Assembly: GCA_002469545.1 (NCBI GenBank)
Contig: DKMK01000014.1
Coordinates: 18,496-27,021, forward strand
Direction of reading: 5' to 3'
DNA: 8,526 bases
Origin: Rhodobacterales bacterium UBA7416
Lineage (GTDB): Bacteria > Pseudomonadota > Alphaproteobacteria > Rhodobacterales > Rhodobacteraceae
Numbering within the stretch: the first letter of the stretch is position 1; every line of letters starts with the position of its first letter. Below, piece after piece: positions 6,654 to 8,526 of the stretch. A model generated the notes under the pieces. It worked only from the letters and a program-made list of their open reading frames with translations, did no database searches and was not told the DNA's origin. The position numbers were made by a program, and so were the translations under genes.

Positions 6654-6747
6654 GCCGCTGAGCAAAGGCCGCGTTGCCTCTTTACCATCACACGAAAATC
6701 GCATATACGCGCGCTTAATCGCGCAAAGCGGCGGTGGAGAATCCACC
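6654..6747 (+). ncRNA. Candidate structured RNA or rpsA leader element
   Basis: GCCGCT (6654-6659) pairs with AGCGGC (6727-6732), enclosing two local hairpins: AAAGGC (6664-6669) with GCCTcTT (6676-6682, one bulged C), and GCGCG (6709-6713) with CGCGC (6720-6724). Directly abutting the closing helix is a third hairpin, GGTGGA (6733-6738), loop GAA, TCCACC (6742-6747). Alternative pairing is possible: ACC-AATT-GGT at 6745-6754 competes with the third hairpin, and TTACC (6682-6686) could pair with GGTAA (6752-6756). This was found by eye, without energy calculation or comparative support, and it matches no RNA family I can name. Confidence 0.35.
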
Positions 6748-6759
6748 AATTGGTAAGGC

Positions 6760-6791
6760 AAGGCTGGAAATATCCGGCCTTTTGTGTGTTT
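6760..6791 (+). terminator. Terminator-like hairpin upstream of rpsA
   Basis: AAGGCTGGA (6760-6768) pairs with TCCGGCCTT (6773-6781) across a 9-bp stem with one T-G wobble and an AATA loop. A T-rich but interrupted tail, TTGTGTGTTT (6782-6791), follows. It lies 95 bases before rpsA. It could end transcription from the secreted-protein gene, end a small RNA starting near 6650, or act as an attenuator for rpsA. Confidence 0.55.
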
Positions 6792-6843
6792 GTAGCCGAC
6801 CCATTGCACGCGTGATTGTAACTGAAACCCAAAGACCCGTGGA

Positions 6844-6849
6844 TATAAC
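6844..6849 (+). promoter_or_regulatory. Possible rpsA promoter -10 element
   Basis: TATAAC lies 36 bases before the rpsA start and is followed at once by the GC-rich CGCGCGGCC. No good -35 is present at 16-18 bases: ACTGAA is weak, and TTGTAA (6816-6821) is 22 bases away. A GC-rich stretch after the -10 is typical of stringently controlled ribosomal promoters, so the assignment is plausible but unproven. Confidence 0.25.
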
Positions 6850-6872
6850 CGCGCGGCCCGAAAAATATATCA

Positions 6873-6877
6873 AAGGA
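6873..6877 (+). promoter_or_regulatory. rpsA ribosome binding site
   Basis: AAGGA lies 8 bases before the ATG at 6886 and selects it over the in-frame ATG at 6904. The stretch between is entirely A and T, which should keep the initiation region unstructured. Confidence 0.75.
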
Positions 6878-6885
6878 TTATATAT

Positions 6886-8526
6886 ATGTGCGCTAAAGCG
6901 ACAATGGAGGAATTCGAAGCCCTCTTGAATGAAAGCTTCGACATCGACACACCTGAAGAAGGTTCTGTTGTAAAAGGTAAAGTAATCGCGATCGAATCTG
7001 GCCAAGCCATTATCGACGTAGGTTACAAAATGGAAGGTCGCATTGACCTTAAAGAATTTGCAAATCCTGGCCAAGCCCCTGAAATCGAAGTTGGCGACAC
7101 TGTAGAGGTATTCCTTGACCGTGTTGAAAACCAACGCGGTGAAGCGGTTATCTCACGCGAAAAAGCGCGTCGTGAAGAAGCTTGGGATCGTTTGGAAAAA
7201 GCACACGCTGACGAAGAGCGCGTTGAAGGCGCAATCTTTGGTCGCGTTAAAGGCGGCTTTACAGTTGACTTGGGCGGCGCTGTTGCGTTCTTGCCTGGTT
7301 CACAAGTTGACGTTCGCCCTGTGCGTGACGCTGGCCCATTGATGGGTATGGCGCAACCATTCATCGTTTTGAAAATGGACCGTCGTCGTGGCAACATCGT
7401 TGTTTCTCGTCGTGCAATCCTTGAAGAATCACGTGCTGAACAGCGTGCGGAAATCGTCGGCAAATTGGCCGAAGGTGATGCAGTTGACGGTGTAGTTAAA
7501 AACATCACTGACTATGGTGCATTCGTAGATTTGGGCGGTGTTGATGGCCTGTTGCACGTAACTGACATGGCGTGGTCACGTGTGAACCACCCATCAGAAG
7601 TTCTGACAATTGGTGAAACAATCAAAGTTCAAGTTATCAAGATCAACAAAGAAACGCACCGTATCTCTTTGGGTATGAAGCAATTGCAAGACGACCCTTG
7701 GGGCGATGTTGCAGGCCGCTTCCCATTGGAATCAGTACACACTGGTCGCGTTACCAACATCACTGATTACGGCGCATTTGTAGAGCTGGAACCAGGCGTT
7801 GAAGGTTTGGTACACGTTTCTGAAATGTCTTGGACTAAAAAGAACGTACACCCAGGCAAAATCGTTTCTACTTCGCAAGAAGTTGAAGTTATGGTTTTGG
7901 AAATTGAAACAGACAAACGTCGCGTTTCTTTGGGTCTGAAACAAACACAGGGTAACCCATGGGAAGGGTTCGCGAAGAACTTCCCTGAAGGTGCTGAAGT
8001 TGAAGGTGAAGTTAAGAACATCACCGAATTCGGTTTGTTCATCGGTCTTGAAGGCGAAATCGACGGTATGGTTCACTTGTCAGACTTGGCATGGGACAAA
8101 TCTGGCGAAGAAGCTTTGGCAGACTACAAAAAAGGCGACATCGTTAAAGCTGTTGTTATTGATGTAGATGCTGACAAAGAACGCATTTCATTGTCTGTTA
8201 AAAACTTGGGCGAAGATCCATTCGCAGAAACAATTGCCGGCGTTAAGCGCGGTGCTGTTGTAACTGTTGAAGTGACTTCAATCGAAGATGGCGGCATTGA
8301 AGTTGAATACGATGGTATGAAAGCATTCATCCGTCGTTCAGACTTGTCACGTGATCGCGCAGAGCAACGCCCAGAGCGTTTCAGCGTTGGTAACAAAGTT
8401 GATGCACGCGTAACTTCTATTGATGCAAAATCACGCAAGCTGGGTCTGTCGATCAAAGCGCGCGAAATTGCAGAAGAAAAAGAAGCTGTGGAACAATACG
8501 GTTCATCCGATTCAGGTGCGTCTTTG
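6886..8526 (+). CDS. rpsA: 30S ribosomal protein S1 (partial, C-terminus beyond window)
   Basis: S1 binds mRNA on the small ribosomal subunit and helps load messages with weak or structured initiation sites. The window holds 547 codons without a stop, ending in GSSDSGASL; homologues end about a dozen residues later. Six S1 domains follow one another at roughly residues 25-91, 109-175, 196-264, 281-351, 368-438 and 455-524. The two N-terminal ones are the ribosome-binding type; the last four carry the RNA-binding repeat, seen as NITDYGAFV at 206 and 291 and NITEFGLFI at 378. The start MCAKATMEEFEALLNESF has AAGGA upstream at 6873-6877, and the second ATG (6904, Met7) is a less likely alternative. 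Codon use is more restricted than in neighbouring genes, as expected for a highly expressed gene. The 307-base leader contains hairpins that may be regulatory. Confidence 0.98.
   Translation, partial: MCAKATMEEFEALLNESFDIDTPEEGSVVKGKVIAIESGQAIIDVGYKMEGRIDLKEFANPGQAPEIEVGDTVEVFLDRVENQRGEAVISREKARREEAWDRLEKAHADEERVEGAIFGRVKGGFTVDLGGAVAFLPGSQVDVRPVRDAGPLMGMAQPFIVLKMDRRRGNIVVSRRAILEESRAEQRAEIVGKLAEGDAVDGVVKNITDYGAFVDLGGVDGLLHVTDMAWSRVNHPSEVLTIGETIKVQVIKINKETHRISLGMKQLQDDPWGDVAGRFPLESVHTGRVTNITDYGAFVELEPGVEGLVHVSEMSWTKKNVHPGKIVSTSQEVEVMVLEIETDKRRVSLGLKQTQGNPWEGFAKNFPEGAEVEGEVKNITEFGLFIGLEGEIDGMVHLSDLAWDKSGEEALADYKKGDIVKAVVIDVDADKERISLSVKNLGEDPFAETIAGVKRGAVVTVEVTSIEDGGIEVEYDGMKAFIRRSDLSRDRAEQRPERFSVGNKVDARVTSIDAKSRKLGLSIKAREIAEEKEAVEQYGSSDSGASL

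Larger units (their letters stand above)
6579..6885 (+). other. Non-coding rpsA upstream region with ordered hairpins
   Basis: This 307-base gap has no supportable gene. It begins with a 10-bp palindrome, CAATCGATTG (6586-6595), just past the secreted-protein stop. A TACAAT at 6640-6645 could be a -10 element, but its -35 is poor. From 6654 to 6791 comes a run of complementary segments ending in a terminator-like hairpin, described separately. From 6792 to 6885 lie a possible promoter -10, a GC-rich stretch and the rpsA ribosome binding site. Confidence 0.6.

Noticed and set aside
6654..6732. Possible tRNA gene: 79 bases bounded by GCCGCT/AGCGGC with arms in roughly cloverleaf order
   Set aside because: The closing helix is only 6 bp. 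The T-like arm has loop CTTAAT instead of TTCRANN, the D-arm consensus is absent and no proper 5-bp anticodon stem is visible. Kept only as a structured RNA candidate.
6734..6928. Plus-strand open frame of 64 codons overlapping the rpsA start
   Set aside because: It covers the terminator-like hairpin and the rpsA initiation region in a different frame and has no ribosome binding site or family resemblance.
7023..7508. Minus-strand open frame of 161 codons inside rpsA
   Set aside because: Serine, arginine and threonine-rich translation typical of the antisense of a codon-biased gene; rpsA is certain on the other strand.
7500..8060. Repeated DNA segments within rpsA (around 7503, 7758 and 8017)
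   Set aside because: They encode the conserved core of successive S1 domains (NITDYGAFV type) and are protein-domain repeats, not a separate repeat element.

Overview
The window looks like a chromosomal housekeeping segment from an alphaproteobacterium, most likely a Rhodobacterales (Roseobacter-group) marine bacterium. The grounds are protein recognition from memory: the RpsA, AroA and LysR-type sequences resemble Roseobacter-group homologues, AroA is of the CP4-like class II type, and aroA-cmk-rpsA is a familiar alphaproteobacterial order. By eye the GC content is near 50 percent, below most members of that order, which would suit one of its lower-GC marine lineages. No genus can be named from the sequence.

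Layout: metK (S-adenosylmethionine synthetase, + strand, starting 3 bases inside the left edge) is followed by a strong intrinsic terminator and then trmB (tRNA guanine-N7 methyltransferase, +). trmB converges, with a 7-base gap, on a minus-strand LysR-type regulator gene. That regulator is divergent from a small NAD(P)-binding NmrA/SDR-like gene (+), and the shared AT-rich spacer holds a small dyad. A 233-base gap with a perfect 12+2+12 inverted repeat precedes aroA (EPSP synthase), then cmk (cytidylate kinase), a small unrecognised secreted four-cysteine protein, a 307-base gap with several ordered hairpins, and rpsA (30S ribosomal protein S1), which runs off the right edge about a dozen codons before its expected end.

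How the genes work together: metK makes the methyl donor that TrmB consumes, although a terminator separates them. aroA, cmk and rpsA are functionally unrelated (aromatic amino acid synthesis, CMP phosphorylation, mRNA binding by the ribosome) but belong to a conserved chromosomal neighbourhood. The LysR and NmrA-like genes form a typical divergent regulator-target pair of unknown substrate.

No mobile element, CRISPR array, rRNA gene or convincing tRNA gene is present. The parts not explained by standard annotation are the perfect palindrome upstream of aroA, the structured region with a terminator-like hairpin upstream of rpsA, and the secreted protein lying between cmk and rpsA. I do not see a clearly new multi-gene system here.
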